Below, piece after piece: positions 16,926-27,268 of a stretch of 64,000 nucleotides of DNA. The DNA is from an uncultured Archangium sp. (GTDB lineage: Bacteria > Myxococcota > Myxococcia > Myxococcales > Myxococcaceae). Below the pieces are notes generated by a model. It was given only the letters and a program-made list of their open reading frames with translations, had not been told where the DNA came from and did no database searches. The translations under genes and the position numbers were made by a program. Location: assembly GCA_903905455.1 (NCBI GenBank), contig CAIVGN010000031.1, forward strand, positions 1 through 64,000, given 5' to 3'. The first letter of the stretch is position 1. Each line of letters opens with the position of its first letter.

Positions 16926-18194
16926 TCAGCCCGGTTTGATCTCCTTCAAACCGCCCATGTAGGGCCACAAGACCTCGGGCAGGGCGATGGTGCCGTCTTC
17001 GCGCTGGTAGTTCTCGAGCAGGGCCACCACCGTGCGCCCCACCGCGAGGCCCGACCCGTTGAGGGTGTGGGCGAACTGGGGCTTTTCCCCCGGGGCCGGG
17101 CGGTAGCGGATCTTCGCCCGCCGGGCCTGGAAGTCCCCGAAGTTCGAGCAGCTGCTGATCTCCCGGAAGGCGTTCTGCCCGGGCAGCCAGACCTCGAGGT
17201 CGTAGGTCTTCTGCGACGAGAAGCCCATGTCCCCGGTGCACAGGAGCATCACCCGGTGGTGGAGCCCCAGCTTCTCCAGGATGTTCGAAGCGTCGGCCAC
17301 CAGGCCCTCGAGCTCGTCGAGCGAGGTCGAAGGGTGGGCGAACTTGACGATCTCCACCTTGTGGAACTGGTGCATGCGGATGAGGCCGCGGGTGTCCTTG
17401 CCGGCGCTGCCCGCCTCGGCCCGGAAGCACGGCGAGAAGGCCACGTACTTCACCGGCAGCGGCCCCTCGAGGATCTCGTCGGCGTGGAAGTTGGTGACCG
17501 GCACCTCGGCGGTGGGGATCAAGAACAGCTCGCGGCTCCCGGCCATCTTGAAGGCGTCGTCCTCGAACTTCGGCAGCTGGCCGGTGCCCGTCATCGACTC
17601 GCGGTTGACGAGGTAGGGCACCAGCAGCTCCTGGTAGCCCCGCTGGTTGTGCTCGTCGATCATGAAGCTGACCAACGCGCGCTCGAGCTTCGCCAGGGCC
17701 CCCTTCGAGAAGGCGAAGCGCGGGCCGGAGACCTTCGCGGCGCGCTCGAAGTCGAGCAGGCCCAGCTTCTCGCCCAGCTCGAAGTGCTGCTTGGGCGCGA
17801 AGAGGAAGGTGGGCTTCTCACCCCAGGTGCGGGCGACCACGTTGCCTTCCGCGTCCGCGCCCACCGGCACCGACTCGTGCGGCACGTTGGGCACCACCAT
17901 CATCTGCGCCTGGAGCTCGTCCTCGATGGTCTTGAGGCGGGCCTCGAGGTCCTTGATGGTCTGGCCGACGACCTTCATCTCGGCGCCCACCCGCTTGCGG
18001 GTCTCGGCGTCGGCGGTCTTGAGCACCTCCTGCGTCTTGTTCTTGCTCGCCTGGTGGGTCTCGAGCTCGACGTACACCTTCTTGCGCTCGGCAAAGAGCT
18101 CCTGAAAGCGGGACAGGTCGAGCGCCCCCTGCCGGGTCTGCAGGCGGGCGACGACGGCTTCGAAATTCTTCGCGACTTCCTTCAAATCCAACAC
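16926..18194 (-). CDS. serS: Seryl-tRNA synthetase
   Basis: Class II synthetase of 422 residues charging all serine tRNAs. Residues 1-110 form the long antiparallel coiled-coil arm that grips the variable arm of tRNA-Ser. Motif 2 is seen around [20 protein letters not shown] and motif 3 around [20 protein letters not shown]. Length is standard. It lies 14 bases after the large TPR gene, so it may share that transcript. Its four cognate tRNAs lie immediately downstream on the same strand. Confidence 0.97.
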   Translation of the reverse strand: MLDLKEVAKNFEAVVARLQTRQGALDLSRFQELFAERKKVYVELETHQASKNKTQEVLKTADAETRKRVGAEMKVVGQTIKDLEARLKTIEDELQAQMMVVPNVPHESVPVGADAEGNVVARTWGEKPTFLFAPKQHFELGEKLGLLDFERAAKVSGPRFAFSKGALAKLERALVSFMIDEHNQRGYQELLVPYLVNRESMTGTGQLPKFEDDAFKMAGSRELFLIPTAEVPVTNFHADEILEGPLPVKYVAFSPCFRAEAGSAGKDTRGLIRMHQFHKVEIVKFAHPSTSLDELEGLVADASNILEKLGLHHRVMLLCTGDMGFSSQKTYDLEVWLPGQNAFREISSCSNFGDFQARRAKIRYRPAPGEKPQFAHTLNGSGLAVGRTVVALLENYQREDGTIALPEVLWPYMGGLKEIKPG

Positions 18195-18208
18195 GACGAT
18201 CCGACTCC

Positions 18209-21200
18209 TTACTTGCCTTCGAGGAAGTAGATCTCTTCGTCCACTTCCCGCTTGTTCTCAGCTTCCGGACGGAGCTCGAGGTACTTCCTGAACGAGGTGA
18301 CGGCGTCCTTCTTCTTGTTGGTGTCCTTGAGGAGGTAGCCCAGCGCGAGCCACGCGTCGGCGTTCTCCGGCTCGGTCTCGACGGCCTTGCGGTACCACTT
18401 GGTGGCCTCGGCGAGCTGCTTCTTCTCCTGGTACGCCTGCCCGAGCTTCGAATAGGCGGCCCGGAGATCGGGGTCGGCGTCGAGGGCCTGCAGGTAGCTC
18501 ATGATGGCGCCCGTCCAGTCCTCCATCTTCACCTGGGCATCGCCGATGAGCGCGCGCACCGTCAGCCGCGAGGGGTCGGCGTCGAGCGCCAGCTGGTACT
18601 GGGCCACGGCGCGCTTGAAGTCGTTGCGCTCGAAGTAGATGCGCCCCATGGCCTCGAGGGCGTCGGCGTATTTCGGCTCGATCTCCAGGGCCAGCTTGAG
18701 CTCGGTCAGGGCGTCGTCCCCCTTGCGCGCGTCGGCGAGGATGCGCCCGTACCAGTAGAGGTAGAGCGGGTTCTTCGAGTTGTAGTCGAGGGCGCGCTTC
18801 ATGGCCTCGATGGCCTGGGTGTGCTCGAGCTTCACGTTCTTGACCCGGGCCAGGTAGAAGTTCGCGTCGGGGTGGCCGGGCTCGGCGATGAGCGCCGAGT
18901 TGAGGTGGGCGGTGGCGCCGCTCAGGTCGCCCTTGTCGAACTTCACCGCGCCCAGGGTGACGATGATCTGGGTGTTCTTGGGCTCCGCCTCGTGGGCTGC
19001 GTCGAGCTCGGTGATCGCCTCGTCGAGGCGCCCCAGCTTCCACAGCGCCACGCCGCGCATGAGCCGCCCGCCGCCGATGCGCGGGTTGAGCTCGAGGGCC
19101 TTCTCCACCTGGGTGGCCGCCAGCTCGAACTTGCCGCGCTCCTGCGAGACGCGCGACGCGCCGAGGTGGGCGTCGGCCGAGTAGGGGTTGAGCTCGATGG
19201 CCTTCTTGAACTCCGACTCCGCGCGGTCGAAGTTGCGCTCGTGGAGGGCCAGCTCGCCCATGCCCACGCGCATCGCCGCGTTGTCCGGGGCCTGGCCCAG
19301 GCCCGCCTCGAGCACCGGCGCCGCCTCGTTGAAGCGACGGAAGCGCATGTAGAGACGGGAGAGGAAGAGGTAGGCGTCGATGATCTTGGGGTCGGCCGCG
19401 ATCGCCCGCTTGTACGCCTCCTCGGCGTCCTTCGCGTTGTCGAGCACGTCGGCCACGCGGGCCGAGAGGTACGAGAGCGTGGCGTTGCCCGGGAAGCGGG
19501 TGTTCGCCGACGACATGACATGGGTCGCCTCGTCCATCTTGCCCAGGATGATCAGGCTCGAGAGGTAACCCTCGGTGTACTCGAGGCTCTCGGGCTGGGC
19601 CTTGACCGCGGCCTGGTAGAGCGGCGCGGCTTTCTCAGGCTGGTTGAGCTCGAAGTAGGCGTGCGCCAGGCGGCCGTTGGTGAAGGCGTTGCTGGGGTCG
19701 GCCTTGAGGGCCTCTTCGAACAGCGGCACGGCCTCGTTGAGCTTGCCGGTCACCACCATCGACTCGGCCTTGAGGGCCAGCGCCTTGCCCAGCGCGCCGG
19801 GCGACAGCGAGGGCCGCCCTTCGTCGCTGAGCGCCTTGTCGAGCAGCTCGTTGCCGCGCTCGACCTCCTTGCGACGCACGATCAGGATCTCCGCGAGCTC
19901 CACCGCCGACGACTGGTGCGCCGGGTCGGCCTCGAGGGCCTCGGAGAACTTGCCGGCCGCCTCGTTGACCTCGTTCTGGGCCTTGTGCAGCATGCCCAAG
20001 CCGTGGAGCGCCTTGGCGCTGCGGGGGTCCTTCTTGAGGACCGCCTCGAACTCGCCCTTGGCCTGGGCGGGCTGCTTCTTCATCAGGTACGCGTCGGCGC
20101 GCAGGAAGAGCGACTCGAGATCGTCGCTGTCGCGGGCCAGTGCGTCAGCGATGGTCGCCAGCGCCCCGTCGGCGTCCTTGCGGGACAGCGCGGCGGCGGC
20201 CTCGGTCTTGAGCACCTCGGGGTGCTTGTCACCGAGCAGCTTGATGTTCACCAGCTCGTCCTGGGCCTGCGCCAGCTCGGCCGGGTCGGCCTTGCCGAAC
20301 TTGCGATCGAGGTAGAACACCGCCTGGCACCACACGGCGCGCGCCTCGGGGTAGTCCTTGATCGCCAGGGCCTGGTTGGCCGATTCGCGGGCCACCTTGT
20401 AGGACTTCCAGGTGTCCTGGAGGAACCCCTTGCGGGCGACCTGGAGGTATCCGAACTCGCGCGTGTCGGGCTTCACCTTCGCGGGGAAGAGCAGCTTCAG
20501 GGCGAAGAAGCCGTAGGGGGTCGCCGCGCCCAGCACCACGCCACTGACCACGATGCCCACGATGAGCACGCCCGCGATGATCAGCGGGAGCCGCTTGCGC
20601 AGCGGCACGGGCTCCTTGCTCTGCACGACCGCCACGGCGGCCATGCGGCCCTCGTAGAGCTGCTTGAGCCGGTCCATCGAGGGGCCGCGGTCGTCGCTGA
20701 CCTGCGGGAGCCCCAGCTGCGTCTGGGTGCGCGCCGGGCTCTCCATGAGCCGCGCGATCACCGCCTGGAAGGCGGGCTCGACGCCGATCGCGTGCCAGCT
20801 GTCGGAGTCGATCGACACCTCTTCATTGCCCAGCAGCTGACCGTCCTCGAGCATCTTGACGATCACGGCCTCTTCGAACGGGCCGAAGACCTTGCCGCTG
20901 CGGCGCTTCACGTGGAAGCGGCGCACCGAGAGCATCTCGTCGGGCTTGGCCCCGGCCTCGTGGGCCGTCTTGTCGATGAACGAGAGCATCTCGAGGCCAT
21001 CAGACGGGCCCGAGGGGCCGGCGCTCTGGGGCAGCGGGGCGCTCAGGTCGGCTTCGAGATCGTCGACCGCGGGGCGCGAGGGCGCGGACGGGCGGGCGGC
21101 CGTCGGGGGCGGCGGGGCGCCTCCGGTGGGGTCGAACTCGAGGTCACCACCGCCACCGAAGTCGACCTCGCCGAAGCCCATCGAGCCCCCCGGCGGCGCT

Positions 21201-22714
21201 GCGGCGGGAGGCGGCGCGAAGTCGAACCCACCCGGAGCCGGAGCCGGAGGGGGCGGGGCGTTGAAGTCGAAGCCTCCCGGTGCGGCCGGGGCATCGAAGT
21301 CGAAGCCGCCGGGCGCCGGGGCAGGCGCGGCCGGGGCGTCGAAGTCGAAGCCGCCGGGCGCCGGTGCGGGCGCGGCCGGGGCGTCGAAGTTGAAGCCGCC
21401 GGGAGCGGCCTGGTCGGGCGCGTCGAAGTCGAAGCCTCCGGACGCTGCCGGGGCCGCGTCGAAGTCGAAGGCGGGCGCCGCGGGGGCGGGAGGCGCCGCG
21501 TCGAAGTCGAACCCGCCAGAGACGGGGGCTTCGGCCGGGGCCGAGTCGAAGTCGAAGCCGCCGCCGACCGGCTCGGAGACCGGCTCCTCGGGCGGTGACT
21601 CGGAGAAGTCGAAGCCGCCACCCATCGCGGGGTCGAAGCTGGGCGCCCCGCTCGGGAGCGGGATGGGCTCGTTGCCCGAAGGGTCGAACTCGAGCGTCGA
21701 CTCCGCCGGACCGGGGAGCGGCACGTCGTCGCCGTAGCCTCCGCCGCCAGGGAGAGGCACGTCGCCGCCGTAGCCTCCGCCGCCGGGGAGCGGCACGTCG
21801 TCGCCGTACCCTCCGCCGCCGGGGAGCGGGACCGAGGCCGTGTCGAAGCCATCATCGAGGGGAATGTCGTCGACGGGCGGCGCGGCGCTGAATCCGGGCA
21901 GCGGCACGGCGTTGCCCTGGGCCCGGGGCGCAGGAGCGCCGGGGAGCGGGATCGAGGCGCCGCGCAGCGGGGGCGGCGCGAAGGACGGCGCCGGGGCGCC
22001 GGCGCCGGGCAGCGGGATCGAGGTGCTGCGCAGCGGAGGCGGGACGAAGGCCGGCGCCGGGGCGCCTGCCCCGGGGAGCGGGATGGAGGCGCCGCCGCGG
22101 GGGGCTGCCGCGGCCCCGCCGGGGAGCGGAATGGAGCCGCTGTTGCGGGCCGGCGGCGGCGCGGAGGCCGTGGGGCTCTCGAAGGCGCCGGGGAGCGGCA
22201 CGGCGTTCCCGCGCGCGAGCGGAGGCTTCGCGGCCGGGGGCACGTAGGCCGGGGCGACCGCGGTGGCCGCGCCGAGATCGACGTCGAAGGTTGACGGGGC
22301 GCGGCCGGGCAGGGGCACCTCACCGACGCGGGTGGCCTCGTCTTCCCAGTCTTGCCGTTGGGGCGCCGCGGCGCTGATGCCGGGCAGGGGCACCGAGACC
22401 GAGGATGAGCTCCGCATCGGGGCGAGCTTCACGTTCGTGGGCGGGGCCGCCACGGTGGTGGCGCCGGGAATGGCGGCCGCGGGCATGGGGAACTCGGCCA
22501 CGCGGGTCGACTCTTCCTCCCACGTCTGGCGCTGCGGCTGCGCGGCGCTGATGCCCGGGAGCGGCACGAGGCCAGAGGTGGAGGAGGTGATGGGAGCGGG
22601 TTTGACTGGGAAGACGTTCTGGCAGGTGGGGCACTTGATGCGCGCCCCCCCGGCCGGGATCTTCTTGTCGTCGATGTTGAGAACTGAGCTGCAGGACGGA
22701 CACGAGACCTTCAT
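18209..22714 (-). CDS. Zinc-ribbon / PLPG-repeat / GYF / TPR membrane protein (GltI/AgmK-like architecture)
   Basis: A 1501-residue protein. Residues 1-40 form an MJ0042-type zinc ribbon (CPSC at 5-8, CPTC at 28-31). Residues 50-335 hold thirteen [VI]PLPG motifs, and 365-500 about ten [GA]F[DN]F motifs in Pro/Ala/Gly-rich, probably disordered sequence. A GYF_2-like domain lies at about 597-655 ([18 protein letters not shown]). One membrane segment follows at about 709-730 ([19 protein letters not shown]), then about 740 residues of TPR repeats to the end. Zinc ribbon plus GYF plus one membrane span plus TPR recalls GltI/AgmK and GltJ/AgmX of the Myxococcus gliding machine. This is similarity of layout, not a proven match. 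A strong SD (AAGGAGA) precedes the ATG. Confidence 0.8.
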   Translation of the reverse strand: MKVSCPSCSSVLNIDDKKIPAGGARIKCPTCQNVFPVKPAPITSSTSGLVPLPGISAAQPQRQTWEEESTRVAEFPMPAAAIPGATTVAAPPTNVKLAPMRSSSSVSVPLPGISAAAPQRQDWEDEATRVGEVPLPGRAPSTFDVDLGAATAVAPAYVPPAAKPPLARGNAVPLPGAFESPTASAPPPARNSGSIPLPGGAAAAPRGGASIPLPGAGAPAPAFVPPPLRSTSIPLPGAGAPAPSFAPPPLRGASIPLPGAPAPRAQGNAVPLPGFSAAPPVDDIPLDDGFDTASVPLPGGGGYGDDVPLPGGGGYGGDVPLPGGGGYGDDVPLPGPAESTLEFDPSGNEPIPLPSGAPSFDPAMGGGFDFSESPPEEPVSEPVGGGFDFDSAPAEAPVSGGFDFDAAPPAPAAPAFDFDAAPAASGGFDFDAPDQAAPGGFNFDAPAAPAPAPGGFDFDAPAAPAPAPGGFDFDAPAAPGGFDFNAPPPPAPAPGGFDFAPPPAAAPPGGSMGFGEVDFGGGGDLEFDPTGGAPPPPTAARPSAPSRPAVDDLEADLSAPLPQSAGPSGPSDGLEMLSFIDKTAHEAGAKPDEMLSVRRFHVKRRSGKVFGPFEEAVIVKMLEDGQLLGNEEVSIDSDSWHAIGVEPAFQAVIARLMESPARTQTQLGLPQVSDDRGPSMDRLKQLYEGRMAAVAVVQSKEPVPLRKRLPLIIAGVLIVGIVVSGVVLGAATPYGFFALKLLFPAKVKPDTREFGYLQVARKGFLQDTWKSYKVARESANQALAIKDYPEARAVWCQAVFYLDRKFGKADPAELAQAQDELVNIKLLGDKHPEVLKTEAAAALSRKDADGALATIADALARDSDDLESLFLRADAYLMKKQPAQAKGEFEAVLKKDPRSAKALHGLGMLHKAQNEVNEAAGKFSEALEADPAHQSSAVELAEILIVRRKEVERGNELLDKALSDEGRPSLSPGALGKALALKAESMVVTGKLNEAVPLFEEALKADPSNAFTNGRLAHAYFELNQPEKAAPLYQAAVKAQPESLEYTEGYLSSLIILGKMDEATHVMSSANTRFPGNATLSYLSARVADVLDNAKDAEEAYKRAIAADPKIIDAYLFLSRLYMRFRRFNEAAPVLEAGLGQAPDNAAMRVGMGELALHERNFDRAESEFKKAIELNPYSADAHLGASRVSQERGKFELAATQVEKALELNPRIGGGRLMRGVALWKLGRLDEAITELDAAHEAEPKNTQIIVTLGAVKFDKGDLSGATAHLNSALIAEPGHPDANFYLARVKNVKLEHTQAIEAMKRALDYNSKNPLYLYWYGRILADARKGDDALTELKLALEIEPKYADALEAMGRIYFERNDFKRAVAQYQLALDADPSRLTVRALIGDAQVKMEDWTGAIMSYLQALDADPDLRAAYSKLGQAYQEKKQLAEATKWYRKAVETEPENADAWLALGYLLKDTNKKKDAVTSFRKYLELRPEAENKREVDEEIYFLEGK
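21215..21616 (-). repeat. Coding repeats encoding GGFDFD-type motifs
   Basis: Within the TPR gene, residues about 367-500 repeat [GA]F[DN]F separated by Pro/Ala runs. There are about ten copies, with unit lengths of roughly 10-18 residues. The DNA repeats are close enough to recombine. Confidence 0.75.
21710..22567 (-). repeat. Coding repeats encoding [VI]PLPG motifs
   Basis: Thirteen [VI]PLPG motifs lie between residues 50 and 335 of the TPR protein. Three consecutive copies are 12-residue units (36 bases, [12 protein letters not shown] and near-identical, 21.71-21.83 kb). A longer unit, [18 protein letters not shown], is present twice near residues 51 and 109. Confidence 0.8.
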
Positions 22715-22801
22715 GCGTCTCCTTAAGAAAGCGACTGGGGGCGCGAGGCTACTAGAGGTGAATGACGCTGGCGATTGTCCGTGTTAGGTGCCGCCCGCGC
22801 C

Positions 22802-23518
22802 ATGTCTGGTTCTCCGCAGCTGTCAATCGTCATTCCGGTGTACAATGAAGAGTCCATCGTCGAGCAGGCTGCTGCCGAGCTCACGCATGGTCTCGATGCC
22901 CGTGGTTGGGACTACGAGATCATCTTTGCCGAGAACGGCTCCCGCGATCGTACGCAGGAGATCCTCGAGCGGATGACCCGGGCCAACCCTCGCCTCAAGT
23001 GGTTCCACTCTGAGCGCCCGAACTACGGCGTCGCCCTGAAGACGGGCATCCAGATGGCCCGCGGCGAGATCGTCGTGTGCGACGAGATCGACCTGTGCGA
23101 CCTCGTCTTCTACGACGCCGTGGTCCCCATGCTGCTGCGCCACGAGGCCGACCTCATCGTCGGCTCGAAGGCCGCCCGGGGCGCCAGCGACCAGCGGCCC
23201 CTCATTCGCCGGGTCGCCACCCGGGTGCACAACGGCCTCCTGCGCGCCACGCTCGGCTTCAAGGGGACCGACACGCACGGCCTCAAGGCCTTCCGCCGCG
23301 AGCGCCTCATGCCGGTCATCGACCGCTGCGTGGTGGACATGGACGTCTTCGCCTCGGAGTTCGTGGTGCGCGCCTGGCGCGAGAACCTCGACGTGCGCGA
23401 GATCCCCATCCAGCTCCAGGAGAAGCGCCAGCCCTCCATCCACCTCTTCCGGCGCGTGCCCAACGTGCTCAAGAACGTGGCCCGGTTGGTGTACGTCATC
23501 CGCGTACGGGGTGAGTGA
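22802..23518 (+). CDS. GT2 family glycosyltransferase (polyprenyl-phosphate sugar synthase-like)
   Basis: Cytoplasmic glycosyltransferase of 238 residues. The N-terminus QLSIVIPVYNEESIVEQ is the GT2/DPM1-type opening. The nucleotide-binding Asp region follows (GEIVVCDEIDLCDLVF), and GTDTHGLKAFRR is typical of DolP-mannose-synthase-like enzymes. There is no membrane segment. It would make a polyprenyl-phosphate-linked sugar, a donor for GT-C enzymes such as the GT22 protein at 14.2 kb; that link is inference. I chose the ATG at 22802 rather than an in-frame start 27 bases upstream. It is divergent from the TPR gene, and the next gene begins nine bases on. Confidence 0.85.
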   Translation: MSGSPQLSIVIPVYNEESIVEQAAAELTHGLDARGWDYEIIFAENGSRDRTQEILERMTRANPRLKWFHSERPNYGVALKTGIQMARGEIVVCDEIDLCDLVFYDAVVPMLLRHEADLIVGSKAARGASDQRPLIRRVATRVHNGLLRATLGFKGTDTHGLKAFRRERLMPVIDRCVVDMDVFASEFVVRAWRENLDVREIPIQLQEKRQPSIHLFRRVPNVLKNVARLVYVIRVRGE

Positions 23519-23527
23519 GCGACCGGC

Positions 23528-24460
23528 ATGCGCCTGTCAGCCCTCTCGGTCGATCTCGATTCGCTGACGCACTACTGCCGCATCCAGGGCCTGCCCGACT
23601 CGCTGCTCGATGAGCGGGCCCGCGGGCTGCTGGCCGAGAAGGCCATCCCCCGGCTCCTCGAGCTGTTCGCCGCCGCCAACGCGCCGGCCACCTTCTTCGT
23701 CATCGGCGCCGACGTCTCGCTGCCGGGCATGAAGCGGGCGCTCTCGGGGGCCCACGCCGCCGGCGTCGAGCTGGCCAGCCACAGCTACTCCCACGACTAC
23801 GGGCTCTCGCGGCGAACGCAGCCGGAGATCGAGGCGGACCTCGCGCGCTGCGAAGAGGCGCTGGGCGAACTGGGCGTCAAGCCCGCGGGCTTTCGCGCGC
23901 CCGGCTACACCCTGTCTTCGGCGCTGCTCAAGGCGGTCGCGGCGCGAGGCTACGAGTACGACTCGTCGGCCTTCCCCGCGACGCCGTACTACCTGGCGAA
24001 GGCCTCGGTGATGGGCGCCCTCGAGGTGCTGCGGCGCCCGTCGCGCGCCATCCTCGACTCGCCGCGGGTGCTGCTGGCGCCCCGCACCCCCTACCGGCCG
24101 TCGCTCGAGCACCCCTACCGGCGGGGCGACGCGGCCCTCGTCGAGCTGCCCATGGCCGTGGCCCCCTTCACCCGCCTGCCCTTCATCGGCACCTGGGCCA
24201 CCTCGATGCCGTGGCCGCTGGTGGAGGCCACGTTCCGCTCGCTGCGTCGCGACGCGCTCTTCAACTTCGAGCTGCACGCCATCGACGTGCTCGACGCGAC
24301 CGACGGCGTGCCCCCCGAGCTGGTGCGCCAGCAGCGCGATCTCACGGTGCCCGCGCGGGTGAAGATGGAACGGCTGGGCAAGCTCTTCGCGTGGCTGGGC
24401 GCCGACCGCGATCGGGTGTCGGTGCTCGAGGCCGCCCGAAGGCTGCGCGCCGTCGTCTAG
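23528..24460 (+). CDS. Polysaccharide deacetylase (NodB homology)
   Basis: A 310-residue CE4-type deacetylase-like protein. It shows the N-terminal catalytic Asp motif (SVDLDS), metal ligands HSYSH (HxxxH) and the RAPGYTLS active-site motif. It has no signal peptide, so it probably acts in the cytoplasm on a lipid-linked sugar, as in the ArnD/PIG-L-like pathways. Nine bases separate it from the GT2 gene. The pair looks like a make-then-trim step on a polyprenyl-linked amino sugar; this is inference. Confidence 0.88.
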   Translation: MRLSALSVDLDSLTHYCRIQGLPDSLLDERARGLLAEKAIPRLLELFAAANAPATFFVIGADVSLPGMKRALSGAHAAGVELASHSYSHDYGLSRRTQPEIEADLARCEEALGELGVKPAGFRAPGYTLSSALLKAVAARGYEYDSSAFPATPYYLAKASVMGALEVLRRPSRAILDSPRVLLAPRTPYRPSLEHPYRRGDAALVELPMAVAPFTRLPFIGTWATSMPWPLVEATFRSLRRDALFNFELHAIDVLDATDGVPPELVRQQRDLTVPARVKMERLGKLFAWLGADRDRVSVLEAARRLRAVV

Positions 24461-24499
24461 GGTCAGCCCCGCCGAGGCGTCGTCGGCTATGGAGCTCTC

Positions 24500-25957
24500 A
24501 TGAACCGCTGGACGGTGGTGATCGGCACCCCGGGGCACACCTGGTCCGTCGAGCTTCATGGAGGTCGCAGCACGGTGGTGGGCCAGGCCCCGGGCGTGGG
24601 CCTGGAGATCGCCGGTGCCGGCCTCGCCGAGCGCCACGTCTCGCTGCTCCCGAGGGAAGAGGGCGTGGTGGTCGAGCCCCTGCGCGGTGGCGGCGAGGTG
24701 CGCCTCAACGACGTGCCGACCACCTCCCAGCTGGTGCTCCACGCGGGCGACGAGCTGCGCCTGGGTGACGCGCGGCTCCTGTTCTCCACGACGCCGCCGC
24801 AGCCGTCCCCCCGGCCGAGGCCGGTGACCGAAGAAGAGTTCATGCGCCGGCTCGACGAGGAGCTGCGCCGCGCGGGCACCGGGCGCCACGTGGGGTTGAT
24901 CATCGTCTCGTCGCCGGGGCTCAACGTCGCGGCGCGGCAGGCGCTGACCCGGCGCGTGGTCGACGAGGTGCAGCGCACCGGGGCGATCTCCTGCTTCGGC
25001 GAGCTCTCGACCGAGCTGCTGGGGGTGCTGGTGCCGGAGCTCGAGGCGGCGGCCCTGGTGACCCTCTTCGCGCGGCTCCCCGGCGTGGCCGGCCCCCGGG
25101 CAGCGGTGGCCCTCGCGCGTTCGCCCGAGCAGGGCCTCGACGCCGAGACGTTGCTCGGCGCCTGCTGGGACGCGCTGCTGGGGGAAACGGGGGAGCGCGC
25201 CGAGCCGATCCTCGTGGACCCGATGATGGTGCGCCTGGCCGCGCTGGTGGAGGGCCTCGCCGACGAGGAGGGCGCCATCTGCGTCGTCGGCCCGCCGGGC
25301 TCGGGGCGGCGCACCCTGCTGGAGGGCCTGGCGCGGGTGGCCGGGCGCCGGCTGTTCGTCGCCTCGGCCCTCGATCGCCCTGCGCAGGCGCGGGCCCGGG
25401 CAGGCGACTGGCTGCTGGTGCGCGACATCGATCGCCTCGAGGCCGCGGACCTCAAGGCCCTCGTGGGCCAGGTGAAGACCCGGCTGCTGGCCACGGCGAC
25501 GCGGGTGCCCGCGGGCGCACACTTTCCCCACGTGCTCGAGGTGCCCCCGCTCACCGCGCGGCGCGAAGAGGTGCTCCCCCTGGCCGAGGCCTTCGTCTCG
25601 CGGGCGCGCGCTGCGGTGGGGCGCCCCCGGCTGACGCTCAGCGCCGAGGCGCGCACCATGCTCCTGGCGTGGCGGTGGCCGGGCAACGTGCGCGAGCTGG
25701 CCAACGTGTTGGCCCGGGCGGCCCGGTCGACGGTGCGTGACGAGATCGGCCGCGACGCGCTGCCCACCCGGCTGTCGACCGAGGCGCCGGCCGACGACTT
25801 CAAGGGCGCCATGCAGTCGGCCGAGCGCGAGGTGCTGCTCGAGACCCTGGCCCGCACCCGGTGGAACGTGACGGCTGCGGCGACGCGCCTGGGCATGCCC
25901 CGGCGCACCATCGTTCACCGCATGGCGAAGCTGGGCCTCAAGCGGCCCGCGCGCTGA
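24500..25957 (+). CDS. FHA-domain Fis-type regulator with a reduced AAA+ domain lacking GAFTGA
   Basis: A 485-residue regulator. Residues 1-95 form an FHA-like phosphothreonine-binding sandwich (GRSTVVGQAPG, ERHVSLL). Residues 130-230 look like a degenerate cyclase/GGDEF-type fold without a GGDEF motif. A shortened sigma54-activator ATPase follows: Walker A GPPGSGRRT (264-272), Walker-B-like DWLLVRDID (303-311) and WPGNVRELAN near 393-402. Residues 445-485 form a Fis-type HTH (NVTAAATRLGMPRRTI). Only about 30 residues separate Walker A and B, so the GAFTGA loop that contacts sigma54 is absent. It probably regulates sigma70-type promoters or acts without ATP-driven remodelling. Its targets may be the surrounding glycan genes. 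Confidence 0.8.
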   Translation: MNRWTVVIGTPGHTWSVELHGGRSTVVGQAPGVGLEIAGAGLAERHVSLLPREEGVVVEPLRGGGEVRLNDVPTTSQLVLHAGDELRLGDARLLFSTTPPQPSPRPRPVTEEEFMRRLDEELRRAGTGRHVGLIIVSSPGLNVAARQALTRRVVDEVQRTGAISCFGELSTELLGVLVPELEAAALVTLFARLPGVAGPRAAVALARSPEQGLDAETLLGACWDALLGETGERAEPILVDPMMVRLAALVEGLADEEGAICVVGPPGSGRRTLLEGLARVAGRRLFVASALDRPAQARARAGDWLLVRDIDRLEAADLKALVGQVKTRLLATATRVPAGAHFPHVLEVPPLTARREEVLPLAEAFVSRARAAVGRPRLTLSAEARTMLLAWRWPGNVRELANVLARAARSTVRDEIGRDALPTRLSTEAPADDFKGAMQSAEREVLLETLARTRWNVTAAATRLGMPRRTIVHRMAKLGLKRPAR

Positions 25958-27226
25958 TCAGGCCCGGCGCCGGCCGACGGCCAGCAGGCTCAGGCCCACC
26001 GGGAGCTGCACCTGGGCCTCCAGCGAGGCCAGCGTCGGCGCGATGCGATCGTAGACGCGCAGCTGCAGCGGGGGCAGCACCCGGCGCTTGAAGAGCTTGC
26101 CGTTGACGAACCACCCGGGGATGCCCACGAGGTTCATCCACTGCAGGTGCTCGACGTCGAAGCCGTGACCCTCGAGCACCGCGCGCAGGCTTTCCTGCGT
26201 GTAGCGACGGTGGTGCCCCACGGCCTCGTCGATGCTCCCGAAGAGCGCGGGCAGGGCGGGCACGAAGAGGATCAGCGAGCCCCCCGGAGGGAGGATCTTC
26301 GCGAAGGTCTGCACCGCGCCCGCATCGTCGGGAATGTGCTCCAGCACGTTGGAGAGCACGATGGTGTCGAAGCGCCGCGCGGCGAGGGCCTGCCAGTCGG
26401 CCAGCGCCACGTCGCCCTGGTACGGCTCGACCTGCGGCTGCCCGCGGAACCGGTTCTTGAGCCGGCGCACGTAGAAGGGGTCGACCTCGAGCGCGGTGAC
26501 CAGCTCGCGGCCCGGGGCGAGGTGCGCGGTGATGGTGCCGATGCCCGCGCCGATCTCCAGCACCCGCGCGCCGGCCCAGCGCCCGAACATGGTCGCCAGC
26601 CAGCGGTTGTAGTTGGGCGCGCCGGCCTCGAGGTGTGCCAGCGTCGAGTAGCCCTCGTGGGCGTTGTCGGCGTCGTTCTGCACGGTGGCGTAGCGGGCGA
26701 AGGTGCGCGAGAGGCGGGCCACGTTGCTCGCGGTGCGCTTGCCCCCGAAGCGCACCTTCGCGTCGGCGAAGCGGTAGCGCTGGGCGGCGAGCTTCACCAG
26801 GGCCTCGGCCTCGGCTTCGTCACCTGCCGACTGCAGGGGCTCGGCGCGCAGGGCCTCGACACGAAAGGCGCGGGCGCGGCACAGGGGATCGGCGACCTCC
26901 ACCTCCAGGGCGAGCTTCGCGACCTGGTTGGCGGCGCGCTCGAGCAACGGCGGGGGCTCCCGGAGGCCGGTCACCACGTCGGCGAGATCGGCGGCGATGG
27001 GCAAGGTGAGCGCCTCCAGGGCATCGGGGGGCGCGTCGACCGCGAGCACCGCGCGGGTGGTCAGGCGCAGCGCCTCGCGGACCGCCTCGCCCCAGCCGGC
27101 GCCGACGGCGTGCGCCCCGGGCACCTCGAAGCCGGCGACGAACACCTCGTGACCCCCGGCGAGCGCGGCCTCGGCGTCGCGCCGGGCGGTGGGGCTGGTC
27201 GAGAAGTACAGGGCGGCGGTGCTCAT
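25958..27226 (-). CDS. Class I SAM-dependent methyltransferase with N-terminal extension
   Basis: A 422-residue protein. The C-terminal half (about 205-420) is a class I methyltransferase: ARVLEIGAGIGTITAHLA is the SAM loop, TALEVDP ends beta2, and TIVLSNVLEHIPDD is the motif IV region, resembling lipid/sugar methyltransferases. The N-terminal 200 residues show a glycosyltransferase-like pattern (HEVFVAGFEVPGAHAVGAG) that I cannot assign safely. The ATG at 27226 is chosen since upstream frame extension gives only low-complexity antisense sequence. It converges on the regulator gene with no gap and is divergent from the nucleotidyltransferase gene. Confidence 0.78.
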   Translation of the reverse strand: MSTAALYFSTSPTARRDAEAALAGGHEVFVAGFEVPGAHAVGAGWGEAVREALRLTTRAVLAVDAPPDALEALTLPIAADLADVVTGLREPPPLLERAANQVAKLALEVEVADPLCRARAFRVEALRAEPLQSAGDEAEAEALVKLAAQRYRFADAKVRFGGKRTASNVARLSRTFARYATVQNDADNAHEGYSTLAHLEAGAPNYNRWLATMFGRWAGARVLEIGAGIGTITAHLAPGRELVTALEVDPFYVRRLKNRFRGQPQVEPYQGDVALADWQALAARRFDTIVLSNVLEHIPDDAGAVQTFAKILPPGGSLILFVPALPALFGSIDEAVGHHRRYTQESLRAVLEGHGFDVEHLQWMNLVGIPGWFVNGKLFKRRVLPPLQLRVYDRIAPTLASLEAQVQLPVGLSLLAVGRRRA

Positions 27227-27268
27227 TTTCGCTGGCGGCTGTACCACAGGGTCGGCATAGGCGAGCCC

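Noticed and set aside
24500-25957. Calling the FHA/Fis protein a normal sigma54 activator
   Set aside because: No GAFTGA and too short a distance between Walker A and Walker B.
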